Source of the DNA: an uncultured Pelagibacteraceae bacterium
GTDB taxonomy: Bacteria; Pseudomonadota; Alphaproteobacteria; Pelagibacterales; Pelagibacteraceae
Reading direction: 5' to 3'
Assembly: GCA_902618485.1 (NCBI GenBank)
Contig: CACNAR010000006.1
Span: 22,903-86,902, forward strand
Length of the DNA: 64,000 bases
Both the position numbers and the translations under genes were made by a program. The notes below the pieces were generated by a model that was not told where the DNA came from, ran no database searches, and worked only from the letters and a program-made list of their open reading frames with translations. This document shows positions 63,791 through 64,000 of this stretch, in pieces; position 1 is the first letter of the stretch; the number at the start of each line of letters is the position of its first letter.

Positions 63791-64000
63791 TTTAGTGCAT
63801 TAATTAAAGCTTTTGCTTTATTAACTGTCTCCTCATACTCTTTTAAAGGTTTACTATCCGCAACAATACCAGCTCCAGCTTGAACATAAAATTTATCTTT
63901 TTTTGCAACTGCTGTTCTCAAAGCTATACATGTATCAAATTCTCCATTGGCTGAAAAATATCCGATTCCTCCAGCATATACTTTTCTTTTTGTCTTTTCT
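63787..64000 (-). CDS. trpE: Anthranilate synthase component I (partial, C-terminal 70 residues)
   Basis: The frame runs off the window edge. The visible C terminus contains KRKVYAGGIGYFSANGEFDT, ALRTAVAKKDKFYVQAGAGI and VADSKPLKEYEETVNKAKAL, the conserved end of the chorismate-binding domain, where GAGIVADS is diagnostic for TrpE/PabB. The overlap with trpG supports TrpE. It converts chorismate to anthranilate with ammonia from TrpG. Any trp leader or attenuator would be outside the window. Confidence 0.93.
   Translation of the reverse strand, partial: EKTKRKVYAGGIGYFSANGEFDTCIALRTAVAKKDKFYVQAGAGIVADSKPLKEYEETVNKAKALINALK

Noticed and set aside
1..64000. CRISPR arrays, insertion sequences, prophage or toxin-antitoxin systems
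   Set aside because: I saw no regularly spaced repeats, transposase motifs, integrase or paired toxin genes; the only accessory-like genes are those listed.

Overview
This window is a chromosomal segment of a free-living marine alphaproteobacterium of the SAR11 clade (Pelagibacterales, Candidatus Pelagibacter-like). The reasons are the strong AT richness, the very short intergenic spaces (many TAATG, ATGA and TTGA stop/start overlaps), lysine/asparagine/isoleucine-rich proteins, and an alphaproteobacterial gene order. The species assignment is inference; no rRNA gene is present. I see no insertion sequence, prophage, CRISPR array or clear pseudogene.

Region 1 (1-15.7 kb) is the variable part. 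It starts with a DUF5989 peptide and a NodU/CmcH-type carbamoyltransferase and a possible pyruvyltransferase-like gene. A leftward operon follows: GMC oxidoreductase, TerC/YjbE-like membrane protein, short-chain dehydrogenase, M23 peptidase. Divergent from it is a TRAP transporter (dctP, stem-loop, dctQ, dctM) with an NCS1 permease and a second SDR, which together look like an uptake-and-oxidation unit for an unknown organic compound. Then come a DUF3047 exported protein, a YbgC-like thioesterase, a family-5 uracil-DNA glycosylase, an exported histidine phosphatase, and several microproteins of 38-57 residues.

Region 2 (15.8-23.7 kb) is protein quality control: tRNA-Leu(UAG), tig, clpP, clpX, lon. 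A TPR/glycosyltransferase-like gene on the opposite strand and a membrane microprotein sit between lon and tRNA-Val(UAC)/tRNA-Asp(GUC).

Region 3 (23.8-37.7 kb) is the complete 14-gene nuoA-N operon for respiratory complex I, followed without a break by birA, coaX, rnj, a DUF1467 gene, proS, lolC, lolD and dnaE (to 47.5 kb).

Region 4 (47.5-59.3 kb) joins translation and envelope synthesis: a structured leader RNA, rpsB, tsf, frr, uppS, cdsA, dxr, bamA, skp, fabZ, lpxD, lpxA, lpxI, lpxB. Region 5 (59.3-64 kb) is on the minus strand: trpE (partial), trpG, trpD, trpC, then lexA with its own SOS box, then gltX.

From tig to trpE the order matches the ancestral alphaproteobacterial blocks, but genes usually found inside them are missing from their slots: hupB after lon, pyrH between tsf and frr, rseP between dxr and bamA, gltA/comEC near gltX, and moaC/moeA near lexA. 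fabZ and lpxD are also swapped. The best leads for something undescribed are a pair of paralogous membrane microproteins sharing an LFRPxSK...D...N.KN-W signature, the internal stem-loop in the TRAP operon, the pseudoknot-like rpsB leader, and a palindrome over the putative nuo promoter.
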